Source: 62-47 sp051954235
Lineage (GTDB): Bacteria > Pseudomonadota > Alphaproteobacteria > Rhizobiales > Xanthobacteraceae
DNA: 64,000 nucleotides
Direction: 5' to 3'
Assembly: GCA_051954235.1 (NCBI GenBank)
Contig: JBQCHY010000080.1
Coordinates: 1 to 64,000, forward strand
A program made the translations under genes and the position numbers. Below the pieces are notes generated by a model that saw nothing but the letters and a program-made list of their open reading frames with translations, had not been told where the DNA came from and did not search any database. Below are positions 52,426-61,195 of this stretch, piece by piece (the first letter of the stretch is position 1; each line of letters opens with the position of its first letter).

Positions 52426-54054
52426 ATGTCCGACATTGCCGTCTCCACTGAGCCATCCTCACGCCCGGCGCTGGCCGCCGAAGTGGCGCGCCGCCGTACC
52501 TTCGCGATCATTTCCCACCCGGACGCCGGCAAGACCACGCTGACCGAAAAGCTCTTGCTGTTCGGCGGCGCCATCAATCTCGCCGGGCAGGTCAAGGCCA
52601 AGGGTGAGCGCCGCAACACGCGCTCCGACTGGATGAAGATCGAGCGCGATCGAGGCATCTCCGTCGTCACTTCGGTGATGACGTTCGAGTTCGATGACCT
52701 CGTCTTCAACCTGCTCGACACGCCGGGCCACGAGGACTTCTCCGAGGACACCTATCGCACGCTCACCGCCGTCGACTCCGCCGTGATGGTGATCGACGCC
52801 GCGAAAGGCATCGAGGACCGCACGCGCAAGCTGTTCGAGGTCTGCCGGCTGCGCGATATCCCGATCATCACCTTTATCAACAAGATGGATCGCGAGAGCC
52901 GCGACACCTTCGACGTACTCGACGAGATCGAGAAGACGCTGGCGCTCGACACCACGCCGATGACCTGGCCGGTCGGACGCGGTCGCGATTTCCTCGGCAC
53001 CTACGACATCGCGACCGGCGGCATTCGTTTGCTGGAAGGCGGCGGCGCGAAGACCGGCGCGGCGGAACAGATTTCCATCGACGATCTCGCCGCGCGCAAC
53101 CCGAACCTCAACGTCGACGAGGTGAAGGAAGAACTGGGACTGGCGACCGAAGCCTGCAAGCCGTTCGATCTCGCGGCATTCCGCGAGGGCCATCTCACGC
53201 CGGTCTATTTCGGCTCGGCGCTGCGCAATTTCGGCGTCGGCGATCTGCTGGAAGGTCTCGGCAAATTCGCGCCGCCGCCGCGCGCGCAGGAGAGCAGTCA
53301 GCGTCTGGTGCAGGCCGACGAGCCGAAGATGACGGCCTTCGTCTTCAAGATCCAGGCCAACATGGACCCGAACCATCGTGACCGCATCGCGTTCGCGCGG
53401 CTGTGCTCGGGCAAGCTGACGCGCGGCATGAAGGCCAAGCTGGTGCGCACCGGCAAGCCGATGCCGCTGTCGTCGCCGCAGTTCTTCTTCGCGCAGGATC
53501 GCGCGATCGCGGACGAGGCCTACGCCGGCGACGTCGTCGGCATTCCCAACCACGGCACCTTGCGGATCGGCGATACGTTGACCGAAGGGGAGGACGTGTC
53601 GTTCGTCGGCGTACCGAGTTTCGCGCCGGAAATTGTCCGCCGCGTGCGGCTCACCGATGCGATGAAGGCGAAGAAGCTGAAGGAAGCCTTGCAGCAGATG
53701 TCGGAGGAGGGCGTCGTGCAGGTGTTCCGCCCGCGCGACGGCGCGCCGGCGCTGGTCGGCGTGGTCGGCATGTTGCAGCTCGACGTGTTGAAGGCGCGGC
53801 TCGATGCCGAATATTCATTGCCGGTCGAATTCGAGATCAGCGAATTCCAGCTCGCACGCTGGATTTCATCGGACGATCCGAAGAAGCTCGACACCTTCGT
53901 CGCCGCCAACAACTCCGGTGTCGCCGACGATGTCGACGGCGATCCGGTGTTCCTCGCCAAGAACGAATTCTATCTCGGCTACACCAAGGAACGTGCCGAG
54001 GGCATCGTGTTCTCCAACGTCAAGGACGTGAAGAAGGCCGGCAAAGCGGGGTAG
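52426..54054 (+). CDS. prfC: Peptide chain release factor 3
   Basis: A 542-residue translational GTPase. The G1 motif HPDAGKTT starts at residue 31. RNTRSDWMKIERDRGISV, DTPGHEDFSEDTYRTL and NKMDRESRDT complete the G domain. The C-terminal domains follow with normal length. It removes class I release factors from ribosomes after termination. The ATG at 52426 gives a standard start; an in-frame TTG at 52408 is less likely. It is divergent from the riboswitch-controlled exporter gene. Confidence 0.96.
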   Translation: MSDIAVSTEPSSRPALAAEVARRRTFAIISHPDAGKTTLTEKLLLFGGAINLAGQVKAKGERRNTRSDWMKIERDRGISVVTSVMTFEFDDLVFNLLDTPGHEDFSEDTYRTLTAVDSAVMVIDAAKGIEDRTRKLFEVCRLRDIPIITFINKMDRESRDTFDVLDEIEKTLALDTTPMTWPVGRGRDFLGTYDIATGGIRLLEGGGAKTGAAEQISIDDLAARNPNLNVDEVKEELGLATEACKPFDLAAFREGHLTPVYFGSALRNFGVGDLLEGLGKFAPPPRAQESSQRLVQADEPKMTAFVFKIQANMDPNHRDRIAFARLCSGKLTRGMKAKLVRTGKPMPLSSPQFFFAQDRAIADEAYAGDVVGIPNHGTLRIGDTLTEGEDVSFVGVPSFAPEIVRRVRLTDAMKAKKLKEALQQMSEEGVVQVFRPRDGAPALVGVVGMLQLDVLKARLDAEYSLPVEFEISEFQLARWISSDDPKKLDTFVAANNSGVADDVDGDPVFLAKNEFYLGYTKERAEGIVFSNVKDVKKAGKAG

Positions 54055-54137
54055 TATATCGCTGTCCTGTTCGGCCTTCTCCCTTCATCGCGAGGAGCGT
54101 GAACTCCAGCGATCCAGCTTTTGCTTCACTCACCTTC

Positions 54138-54228
54138 GTCATGGCCGGGCTCGTCCCGGCCATCCACGTCTTTTGTACCGATCGATTGAAAGAAAGACGT
54201 GGATGCCCGCGACAAGCGCGGGCATGAC
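54138..54228. repeat. Intergenic inverted repeat, family B copy 4
   Basis: The left arm is GTCATGGCCGGGCTCGTCCC then GGCCATCCACGTC; the right arm is GACGTGGATGCCCGCGACAA then GCGCGGGCATGAC. Some arm mismatches are compensated. A truncated family A remnant (GCGAGGAGCG then GCGATCCAGC) lies just before it at about 54089-54118. Confidence 0.75.
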
Positions 54229-54250
54229 GATGGAGAGCACTCGCGTTAAT

Positions 54251-54282
54251 CGAAGAAAAAATGGCCGGCGCGTGCGCCGGCC
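54251..54282 (-). terminator. Intrinsic terminator of the small exported protein gene
   Basis: On the minus strand, GGCCGGCGC-AC-GCGCCGGCC (54282-54263, a perfect 9-bp stem) is followed by ATTTTTTCTTCG. It lies 24 nt after the stop codon of the gene at 54307-54600. Stem, loop and T-run all fit a textbook rho-independent terminator. Confidence 0.88.
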
Positions 54283-54306
54283 GTGGAGTTTCGCCTTGGA
54301 GAGAGG

Positions 54307-54600
54307 TTAGCGCGACATGCCGCCCGGCGTCGTCCCGCCCGGCGCGGTATCGCTATCGAGGCTTGAGCCGCCGCGTTGCATGGTGCCTTCCGGCGCGGGC
54401 TTTACGCTCTTACCGCTGCGGCTGCCGGCGTGGTTCGCCGATCCGACCGTGCCTGAGCCGGTCTTGCCATGTGGCGTGGTGGTGGAGCTTCCCTGTTGCA
54501 TTTTCTGAGTCGGCTGCGGCGACGTCTGTGTCTGCGCCTGCGCGGCGGTCACGGTGAGGGTGGCGATCGCAGCGGCGGTGGCGAGGTATTTGAAGTTCAT
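54307..54600 (-). CDS. Small exported protein, low-complexity
   Basis: A 97-residue protein with a signal peptide (residues 1-22, cleavage after TAAQA). The mature part is Gln/Thr/Gly/Ser-rich without hydrophobic segments (TQTSPQPTQKMQQGSSTTT), ending GGTTPGGMSR. It is probably secreted and disordered; the function is unknown. The ATG at 54600 has GGAG upstream, and a good intrinsic terminator follows, which together support a real transcribed gene. Confidence 0.72.
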   Translation of the reverse strand: MNFKYLATAAAIATLTVTAAQAQTQTSPQPTQKMQQGSSTTTPHGKTGSGTVGSANHAGSRSGKSVKPAPEGTMQRGGSSLDSDTAPGGTTPGGMSR

Positions 54601-54783
54601 GCATTCAGCTCCATGGTGTTGATGGAGCGTCGATGCTTGACGGATGACACGGTCATTCCGCGAAATTTCCAAGGTGATTGCGTGATGATGTTGCGGCGTC
54701 ATCGTGAACGCGCACAACGTGCATGTCAGGGACGTGCTATACCAATGCGATGATGCGCGACCTCGCGTGCGGGAGAAAAAAGC

Positions 54784-55218
54784 GTGGCAACGATTCGCGA
54801 AATGACTATCGAGGACTTCGACCGAGTGCTCGCGTTGATGCGGCGAACGCCCGGCGTCACCGTGCGTGATGCCGATTCAAACGAGATGGTCGCGCGTTAT
54901 CTGAATAGAAATCCGGGACTGAGCTTCATCGCGGAACAGGCGGGCGAACTGGTCGGATGCGTGATGGCGGGCCACGATGGTCGGCGTGGCTATCTGCAAC
55001 ATCTCATCGTCGCACCGTCCCATCGCAGCACCGGTCTTGCAACGCGGTTGGTGAATGCGTCGCTCGACAGGTTGCGAGTCGAAGGAATCCTGAAGTCGCA
55101 TATCGACGTTCTGGCGACGAACGAATCCGCAATGAGGTTCTGGGAAAAAATCGGCTGGCGCCGCCGCACCGACATCGTGCGCTATTCCTTCATCCGCGAT
55201 GGCGGGGAGAATGTGTGA
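54784..55218 (+). CDS. GNAT family N-acetyltransferase
   Basis: A 144-residue GNAT protein. LIVAPSHRSTGLATRLVNAS contains the acetyl-CoA-binding motif, preceded by VGCVMAGHDGRRGYLQH; the C-terminus ends with FWEKIGWRRRTDIV. It transfers an acetyl group from acetyl-CoA to an unknown amine. The start is GTG at 54784, with GGGAG 8-9 nt upstream. It stands between a terminator-bounded leftward gene and a repeat cluster. Confidence 0.87.
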   Translation: MATIREMTIEDFDRVLALMRRTPGVTVRDADSNEMVARYLNRNPGLSFIAEQAGELVGCVMAGHDGRRGYLQHLIVAPSHRSTGLATRLVNASLDRLRVEGILKSHIDVLATNESAMRFWEKIGWRRRTDIVRYSFIRDGGENV

Positions 55219-55240
55219 GACGATAGCTACCTGAGCTTCC

Positions 55241-55324
55241 GTCATTGCGAGCGAAGCGAAGCAATCCAGTTCAGTCTTCCTTTGAGAGGCTGCATTGCTT
55301 CGTCGCCTAGCCCCTCGCAATGAC
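55241..55324. repeat. Intergenic inverted repeat, family A copy 3
   Basis: The left arm GTCATTGCGAGCGAAGCGAA continues to GCAATCCAG; the right arm contains GCATTGCTTCGTCG and ends CTCGCAATGAC. It matches the copies at 12546 and 17113. It lies 22 bp after the acetyltransferase stop codon. Confidence 0.78.
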
Positions 55325-55359
55325 GGAGAGATTTGCACGTTGCCACCCCATCGTATGGA

Positions 55360-55493
55360 GTCGTCCCCGCGAAGGCGGAGACCCAGACTCCGTGTCGCTG
55401 GTCGGATGGAAGGCGCTTATCGATCGTGATTCAGCACGCTTCGCAGGTACGACTGATGTAGGGATTCTGGGTCTCCGCCTTCGCGGGGGCGAC
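55360..55493. repeat. Intergenic inverted repeat, family C copy 2
   Basis: The left arm GTCGTCCCCGCGAAGGCGGA continues GACCCAGACTCC; the right arm GATTCTGGGTCTCCGCCTTC continues GCGGGGGCGAC. It matches the copy at 22998-23123. Together with the family A copy it fills most of the 346-bp gap between convergent genes; the last 70 bp of the gap show no feature. Confidence 0.78.
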
Positions 55494-55564
55494 GTTGGTG
55501 ATGTCGGGGGACGCTACCTCTCTTCGCTCGCAACGATGCGGAAGAGCGCATTGTGTTCAAATCC

Positions 55565-56020
55565 TCAAAACGTCGTCCGGCTGCTACGCGCTTCGACATT
55601 CCGCTTGATGGCCTCGAGCCCGAGGCGCGCTTCCTGATCCATCCGCTCGATTACCTCAGCGCTCGGCGGCTTGGGTCGCGCCGGATTGCGCAGCGTTCGG
55701 GTGAACTGCGTGCCGCCGTCGACGCTCTCGCAATCGTATTGCACCACCACCGGGCCCATGAACGAGGTCTGCGTCAGACCGATCCATAGATGCGGTACGT
55801 TGCAGGCGATCACCAGCCAGTCGAGTTCGACATTGCCGGTGCGGGTGCTCCAGTATTCGTGAAACGTGTCGCCGAACCGCATCGGGCGGTCGTCGCAATC
55901 GATATGGTGCGACGTCGGCAGCCATTCGGGCCATGATTTCGGATTGGTGACGTAGTCGAACACCGCGACCGGCTTTGCCGCGATAACGATGGAATGGTGG
56001 CGCTCGAACGGGTGCGTCAT
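55565..56020 (-). CDS. SRPBCC (START-like) family protein
   Basis: A 151-residue protein. MTHPFERHHSIVIAAKPVAV begins the fold, with NPKSWPEWLPTSHHIDCDDR after the first helix and FTRTLRNPARPKPPSAEV near the end. The pattern fits a polyketide-cyclase/START-like beta-grasp pocket that binds hydrophobic ligands; no catalytic residues are evident. The start at 56020 has GAGG upstream and follows the family; 56068 is a longer alternative. The function is unknown. Confidence 0.8.
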   Translation of the reverse strand: MTHPFERHHSIVIAAKPVAVFDYVTNPKSWPEWLPTSHHIDCDDRPMRFGDTFHEYWSTRTGNVELDWLVIACNVPHLWIGLTQTSFMGPVVVQYDCESVDGGTQFTRTLRNPARPKPPSAEVIERMDQEARLGLEAIKRNVEARSSRTTF

Positions 56021-56226
56021 GCGGGCCTCGGTGTTGTTTCCCCCGCCGCCGATAATCACGGCGACCAAGGATCGTCACCACATCGGCCACCAAGGTCAAG
56101 GCCGCGTGGACGTTGTCCCGCTCGGGGCAGCGTTGCGCGTCGTCGTGGAAAAATGCTAGCGAATTTCACGGCGCGGATTTGATCGTCGGGGACGCAGCGT
56201 TCGGCTGGCTGAATGGAGATGGCGCG

Positions 56227-56811
56227 ATGGGACTTGTGATCATGATCGTTGGCCTCGCCGTGTTCTTCGGCACGCATCTGGTCACGACGCGGCGCGAATT
56301 CCGCGCGGGGCTTATCGCCAGGCATGGCGAAGCGACGTACAAGATCGGTTATTCGATCCTGTCCGCGATCGGCCTCGTGCTGATCGTCTGGGGCTTTGCG
56401 CATTATCGCGCGACGGGCTGGATCGACGTCTGGTATCCGCCGGTCACGATGCGGCACATCGCGCTGGCACTGATGCCGTTCGCGGTGATCCTGGTGGTGG
56501 CGTCCTATGTCCGTGGTCGCATCTACGCCAAGCTGAAGCACCCGATGCTGGCGGGCATCAAGCTGTGGGCCTTTGCGCATCTGTTGGCCAATGGCGATCT
56601 CGGCTCGATCATCCTGTTCGGCTCGTTCCTCGCCTGGGCAGTTTATGATCGCATTTCGCTGAAGCACCGCAGCGATCCCGGCGCGCCGCCGATACCGGTC
56701 GGCGGCATTGGCAACGATGTCATCGCCGTCGTGCTCGGCATCGTGATCTATCTGGCGCTGGCGCTGGTGTTTCACCCCTTCGTCATCGGCGTGCCGGTGA
56801 TGGGGGCTTGA
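56227..56811 (+). CDS. NnrU family membrane protein
   Basis: A 194-residue protein with about five hydrophobic segments. MGLVIMIVGLAVFFGTHLVT starts the family, and LKHPMLAGIKLWAFAHLLAN is the NnrU signature. NnrU was first linked to nitric oxide reduction and denitrification, but many members occur outside that context and related proteins act in isoprenoid (15-cis-zeta-carotene) isomerisation. No nitrogen-oxide genes are nearby. The ATG at 56227 has GGAG 8 nt upstream; the longer frame to 56113 is unlikely. Confidence 0.85.
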   Translation: MGLVIMIVGLAVFFGTHLVTTRREFRAGLIARHGEATYKIGYSILSAIGLVLIVWGFAHYRATGWIDVWYPPVTMRHIALALMPFAVILVVASYVRGRIYAKLKHPMLAGIKLWAFAHLLANGDLGSIILFGSFLAWAVYDRISLKHRSDPGAPPIPVGGIGNDVIAVVLGIVIYLALALVFHPFVIGVPVMGA

Positions 56812-56876
56812 GACACGACTTGCGCGCGGTTGAAGTGTCTTCAACTGTCGCAGTTAATATCGTGAATCTGTGTTGC

Positions 56877-56961
56877 GTCATGGCCGGGCTTGTCCCGGCC
56901 ATCCACGTCTTTCCTGCTGAGCTGCTAAGACGTGGGTGGCCGGAATAAATCCGGCCATGAC
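56877..56961. repeat. Intergenic inverted repeat, family B copy 5
   Basis: The left arm GTCATGGCCGGGCTTGTCCC continues GGCCATCCACGTC; the right arm contains GACGTGGGTGGCCGGAATAA and ends CCGGCCATGAC. It fills most of the gap between two convergent genes. Confidence 0.8.
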
Positions 56962-57004
56962 GGACCGTATGATCGTGCACCGTTATCGGTAACTTGCTTC
57001 AGTC

Positions 57005-58090
57005 TTACCCCGCCGGCATCTGATAGCCCGGCGTCGAGCGCGACAGCGCGACTTCGGCTTCGTCCATGTCCGCCGGAATGGCGTCGAACAGCGGCGTCGA
57101 GAGATAGCGCTCGCCGGTGTCGGGCAGCATGCAGAGAATGACGGAGCCGGCGGGCGCTTTCTCGGCAATCTGCCGCGCCACGCCGAACGTCGCGCCGCCG
57201 GAAATGCCGGTGAAGATGCCTTCGCGTTGCGCCAAGGCCTTTGCCCATTCGATGGCCTTCGGCCCGGCGATCGGGATCAGTTCGTCGTAATAATGTTTGT
57301 CGATCGCTTCCTGCAACACCTTCGGAATGAAGTCCGGCGTCCAACCCTGGATCGGATGCGGCTCGAAGGCCGGATGTCCCGCGGCCGGCTCGCCGTCCGC
57401 CGTGCGTTGCTGCGGCGTGCCGCTGCCGATCAGTTGCGCGTTCGCAGGCTCGCTGAGAATGATCTTCGTCTCCGGGCGTTCCTTGCGCAGCACGCGCGAG
57501 ACGCCGACCATGGTGCCGCCGGTGCCGTAACCGGTGACGAAGTAATCGAGCCGCTGGCCGGCGAAGTCGTTGATGATCTCGCGGCCGGTGGTCGCTTCGT
57601 GGATCGCCGCATTGGCGGCCGCCTCGAACTGATGCGCGAGAAACCAGCCGTGCTTCTCCGCGAGTTCGACGGCCTTCCGGTACATGCCGAAGCCTTTTTC
57701 GGCGCGCGGCGTCAGCACCACTTTCGCACCCAGCATCCGCATCAGCCGCCGCCGTTCGATGGAAAAGCTGTCCGCCATCGTCACCACCAGCGGATAGCCT
57801 TTCTGCGCGCAGACCATCGCAAGCCCGATGCCGGTGTTGCCGCTGGTGGCTTCCACCACGGTCTGGCCGGGTTTGAGCGCGCCGCTGCGCTCGGCTTCCT
57901 CGATGATGCCGATCGCCAGCCGATCCTTTACAGACGAGGCCGGATTGAAGTACTCGGCCTTGACGTACATCGTCACGCCGTCAACCCCGATGTGATTGAC
58001 GCGGATGGCGGGCGTGTCGCCGATAGTCTCGAGCACGCTGTCGAATAGCCGGCCGCGGCCCTTGGTGGTCCGTATTGCCTTTGCGCTCAT
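57005..58090 (-). CDS. cysK: Cysteine synthase A (O-acetylserine sulfhydrylase)
   Basis: A 361-residue PLP enzyme making cysteine from O-acetylserine and sulfide. The PLP lysine is Lys55 in NPASSVKDRLA. SGNTGIGLAM (about residues 83-92) is the substrate loop, and GYGTGGTMVGVSRVLR binds the PLP phosphate. It is slightly longer than E. coli CysK, with an extended C-terminus (MLPDTGERYLSTPLFD to the end). The ATG at 58090 has GGAGAG upstream. Its promoter probably lies in the gap shared with the divergent panB gene. Confidence 0.95.
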   Translation of the reverse strand: MSAKAIRTTKGRGRLFDSVLETIGDTPAIRVNHIGVDGVTMYVKAEYFNPASSVKDRLAIGIIEEAERSGALKPGQTVVEATSGNTGIGLAMVCAQKGYPLVVTMADSFSIERRRLMRMLGAKVVLTPRAEKGFGMYRKAVELAEKHGWFLAHQFEAAANAAIHEATTGREIINDFAGQRLDYFVTGYGTGGTMVGVSRVLRKERPETKIILSEPANAQLIGSGTPQQRTADGEPAAGHPAFEPHPIQGWTPDFIPKVLQEAIDKHYYDELIPIAGPKAIEWAKALAQREGIFTGISGGATFGVARQIAEKAPAGSVILCMLPDTGERYLSTPLFDAIPADMDEAEVALSRSTPGYQMPAG

Positions 58091-58317
58091 GTCGATCTCT
58101 CCGTCATGCGCCACGCGCTGATGAGTAAGATTGCGAAAATAGGGCGTAGAAGGGCCGGGCGGAAGCGCTCGTTGTTGCGACACCTGCGACAATCTCGTCT
58201 CATGCGGCCATGCCTGGGCGTCCCTTGCTCACGCCCGGCAAAAAATGATACCCCTTCGCCCGATATTGCGGTGCAACGCCGTTTCGCCATCGGGTGTTCC
58301 CGTACTCGGAGTTTAGC

Positions 58318-59166
58318 ATGTCCGTTCAATCGACCATCCGGCGCAAGACGTCGGCCGATATCCGCGCGCGCAAGAACGGCGAGCCCGTGGTGATGCTGAC
58401 GTCGTATCACGCGCACACGGCGGCACTGGTCGACCGCTACTGCGATGTCATCCTGGTCGGCGACTCGCTCGGCAATGTGATGCACGGTTTCGAGACCACG
58501 CTGCCGGTGACGCTCGAGATGATGATCCTGCAAGGCCATGCGGTGATGCGCGGCTCGAAGCAGTCACTGGTCGTGGTCGATCTGCCGTTCGGCAGCTACG
58601 AGGCTTCCAAAGAGCAGGCGTTTCATTCCGCCGCGCGGGTTTTGAAGGAGACGCATTGCGGCGCCGTGAAGCTCGAGGGTGGTGAGCGCATGGCGGAGAC
58701 GATCGCGTTTCTCACCGAGCGCGGCATTCCGGTGATGGCGCATATTGGTCTCACGCCGCAGTCGATCAATGCGCTCGGCTCGTTCCGCTCGCAAGGCCGC
58801 GAGGAAGCCGAAGCGATCGCGCGCGGCGAGAATGTGATCGGTCCGATCCAGAAGGACGCGCGCGCGGTGGCGCAAGCGGGTGCATTCTCCGTGGTGGTCG
58901 AGGCTGTTGCCGAACCGCTCGCGCGCCGCATCACCGAAACCATCGACATTCCCACCATCGGCATCGGCGCCAGCGCCGCCTGCGACGGACAGGTGCTGGT
59001 GCTCGAAGACATGCTCGGCCTGTCGGAGTGGGTGCCGAAGTTCGTCCGCCGCTACGGCAAGCTCGGCCCGATGATCGAAGAGGCCATTCAGGGCTACGCC
59101 AACGACGTGCGCTCCCGCGCGTTTCCCGGCCCGGAGAATGTCTACGGTATCAAGCCGAAGGGCTGA
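58318..59166 (+). CDS. panB: 3-methyl-2-oxobutanoate hydroxymethyltransferase
   Basis: A 282-residue TIM-barrel enzyme that adds a hydroxymethyl group from methylenetetrahydrofolate to alpha-ketoisovalerate, the first step of pantothenate synthesis. VMLTSYHAHTAALVDRYCDV and LVGDSLGNVMHGFETTLPVT carry the metal-binding Asp residues; KLEGGERMAETIAFLTERGI and HIGLTPQSINALGSFRSQGR are other conserved blocks. The ATG at 58318 is preceded by GGAG 6 nt upstream. It is followed 36 bp later by an FKBP gene. Confidence 0.95.
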   Translation: MSVQSTIRRKTSADIRARKNGEPVVMLTSYHAHTAALVDRYCDVILVGDSLGNVMHGFETTLPVTLEMMILQGHAVMRGSKQSLVVVDLPFGSYEASKEQAFHSAARVLKETHCGAVKLEGGERMAETIAFLTERGIPVMAHIGLTPQSINALGSFRSQGREEAEAIARGENVIGPIQKDARAVAQAGAFSVVVEAVAEPLARRITETIDIPTIGIGASAACDGQVLVLEDMLGLSEWVPKFVRRYGKLGPMIEEAIQGYANDVRSRAFPGPENVYGIKPKG

Positions 59167-59202
59167 GTGTTGCTCCAGGCTGGCATCAGGAAAGGATACG
59201 AC

Positions 59203-59664
59203 ATGCGTTTCCAACTCGCCGCGATCGCCTTCCGGGCCTTCGCGATTGTCGCCACCGCGGCGTTCGTCGCCGGCGGCGCATCCACTCCCACAATGGCACA
59301 GGCCAAAGGAAAGACCATGACCACAGCTTCGGGTTTGCAGATCGTCGATACCCAGGTCGGCACCGGCGCGACGCCCGCGCGCGGCCAGACCTGCGTGATG
59401 CACTACACCGGCTGGCTCTATGTCGACGGCAAGAAGGGCAAGAAGTTCGACTCATCGGTCGACCGCAACGAGCCGTTCGAGTTTCCGATCGGGATGGGCC
59501 GGGTGATCGCCGGTTGGGACGAGGGCGTCTCCACCATGAAGGTCGGCGGCAAGCGCACCCTGATCATCCCGCCGGAACTCGGCTACGGCGCGCGCGGTGC
59601 AGGCGGCGTCATCCCTCCGAACGCGACCTTGATCTTCGACGTCGAGCTGCTTGCGGTGAAATAA
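59203..59664 (+). CDS. FKBP-type peptidyl-prolyl cis-trans isomerase (exported)
   Basis: A 153-residue protein with a long hydrophobic signal peptide (residues 1-34, cleavage after PTMAQA). The single FKBP domain has TCVMHYTGWLYVDGKKGKKF, then IGMGRVIAGWDEGVSTMKVG and IPPELGYGARGAGGVIPPNA, all key pocket residues. It accelerates proline isomerisation during folding in the periplasm. The ATG at 59203 has AGGA upstream and supplies the signal peptide; 59167 would put extra residues before it. Confidence 0.9.
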   Translation: MRFQLAAIAFRAFAIVATAAFVAGGASTPTMAQAKGKTMTTASGLQIVDTQVGTGATPARGQTCVMHYTGWLYVDGKKGKKFDSSVDRNEPFEFPIGMGRVIAGWDEGVSTMKVGGKRTLIIPPELGYGARGAGGVIPPNATLIFDVELLAVK

Positions 59665-59847
59665 GGCTGCCCCGGAATTGCCATGGGATCGCCGCAAGAG
59701 TCCCGCGGCGTTTCTGGCGGTTCCGCGGTGCCGCGAAAGCGCCAACTTTGCCTTGCGGCCGCCATACCGCTAGGGTATCGCCTGACCGGTGGGCAATCGC
59801 CCGGTTTGCCGCTGGGCGAGCGGCGCTGCCGCAATGGGGTTCTTTAA

Positions 59848-60501
59848 GTGTCTGAGATATTTAATGAAATCGACGATGAGCTGCGCAAGGAGCAGCTCAA
59901 GAAGATCTGGGACAAGTATTCGATCTACATCGTCGCGCTAGCGGTGCTGATCGTCGCCGGCGTCGGCGGTTGGCGCGGTTACGAATACCTCGCGACCCAG
60001 AAGGCCTACAAGGCCAGCGCCGCTTTCGATGCCGCTTCAACTTTATCCGATGAAAACAAGCACGCCGAAGCGGAAGCTGCTTTCAACGCGCTCGCGGCCG
60101 ATGCGCCCGCCGGTTATCGATCGCTCGCGCGGTTGCGTGCCGCCGCCGAAGCCGCCACGCGCGATGCCGCCGCCGGCGTGAAGCTGTACGACGCCATCGC
60201 CGCAGACTCGAGCGTCGGCGTGAACGAGCGCAGCCTCGCTTCCGTGCGCGCTGCCTCGCTGCTGGTCGATAGTGCCAGCTACGACGACATGGTGAAGCGT
60301 CTCGATGCATCGACGCAGCCGGGCAACATCTATCGCCACACCGCGCGCGAATTGCTGGCGCTGTCGGCGTGGCGCGCCAAGAACGCTGCCGAAACGCGCA
60401 AATGGCTGGATCAGATCGCCGAGGACGGCGAGACGCCCGCGAGTCTGCGCAACCGCACCGAAGCGTTGCAGGCACTGCTGCCGCCGGCCGCCAAAAGCTG
60501 A
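59848..60501 (+). CDS. YfgM-like tetratricopeptide-repeat membrane protein
   Basis: A 217-residue protein. A charged N-terminus (SEIFNEIDDELRKEQLKKIW) is followed by one transmembrane helix (about residues 25-42) and a periplasmic TPR-like helical domain. The layout matches YfgM, an ancillary factor of the Sec translocon and periplasmic chaperone network in E. coli. The start is GTG at 59848. As in E. coli, it lies upstream of der, here with a lipoprotein gene between them. Confidence 0.85.
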   Translation: MSEIFNEIDDELRKEQLKKIWDKYSIYIVALAVLIVAGVGGWRGYEYLATQKAYKASAAFDAASTLSDENKHAEAEAAFNALAADAPAGYRSLARLRAAAEAATRDAAAGVKLYDAIAADSSVGVNERSLASVRAASLLVDSASYDDMVKRLDASTQPGNIYRHTARELLALSAWRAKNAAETRKWLDQIAEDGETPASLRNRTEALQALLPPAAKS

Positions 60502-60557
60502 GTTGATCTTGTTGGAATGGCGCGTCTGCGCATTGTCCTGACGAACGAGAGTTGAAG

Positions 60558-61127
60558 ATGGCTACTCGCCGCTCCCATCGCCTAATCGCTACCGTCGTTC
60601 TGATTGCTATGTCAGGAATCCTCGCCGGTTGCGCCAGTTCGAGCAGCTTCGATCCCAGCGACATGTTCGATATGTTCGACACCAAGAAGAAGCTGCCCGG
60701 AAATCGCGAGCCGGTTTTCCCCGAAGGCGTGCCGGGTCTCGAGCAGGGCGTGCCGAAAGAACTCTACAAGGAAAACGTCGACCGGCAGCAATTCCAGCAG
60801 CAACAGGCGGCGCCTGTCGAAGCCGCGCCGCCGCCTGCGGCTGAACCCCCGAAGCATCGTGCCTCGTCGCGTTCGCGTCCGGCCAAGCGGCGTGCAGCCG
60901 AGCCTGCACGTGAAGGTGCAGCCGTGCCGGAGCAACAGCAAGAGGCGACCACGCCGCCACCTGCGCCGAAGCCGGCCAAGCGGACCATCCGTCATCGCAG
61001 CACCACGGCGCCGCCGCCGGATTCGGAAACGCCCGCGCCTCAAGCGCAGCCACAAGCCGCGCCGCCGGCTTCATCGGGCAGTTCATTCCCGGCGCCGCTG
61101 CCGAGCGGCAGTTTCCAGCGTCAGTAA
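60558..61127 (+). CDS. Proline-rich outer-membrane-type lipoprotein of unknown function
   Basis: A 189-residue protein with a lipoprotein signal. The lipobox LAGC gives Cys25 as the lipidation site, and no Asp follows it (CASSSS), so outer-membrane sorting is likely. The mature part has PSDMFDMFDTKKKLPGNREP, then a disordered Pro/Gln/Ala/Lys-rich tail. No beta-propeller domain is seen, so it is not a full BamB. It lies between a YfgM-like gene and der, the place where E. coli has bamB. The function is unknown. Confidence 0.78.
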   Translation: MATRRSHRLIATVVLIAMSGILAGCASSSSFDPSDMFDMFDTKKKLPGNREPVFPEGVPGLEQGVPKELYKENVDRQQFQQQQAAPVEAAPPPAAEPPKHRASSRSRPAKRRAAEPAREGAAVPEQQQEATTPPPAPKPAKRTIRHRSTTAPPPDSETPAPQAQPQAAPPASSGSSFPAPLPSGSFQRQ

Positions 61128-61195
61128 ATCCGATCCGGACCTTGGTTCGGCTCCATGCATTGACATAACATCGCCGGGGGGCGAACGGATCGACG

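Noticed and set aside
56227..56811. Denitrification role for the NnrU protein
   Set aside because: No nitrite or nitric-oxide reductase genes or regulators are near, so the name cannot be used to infer that function here.
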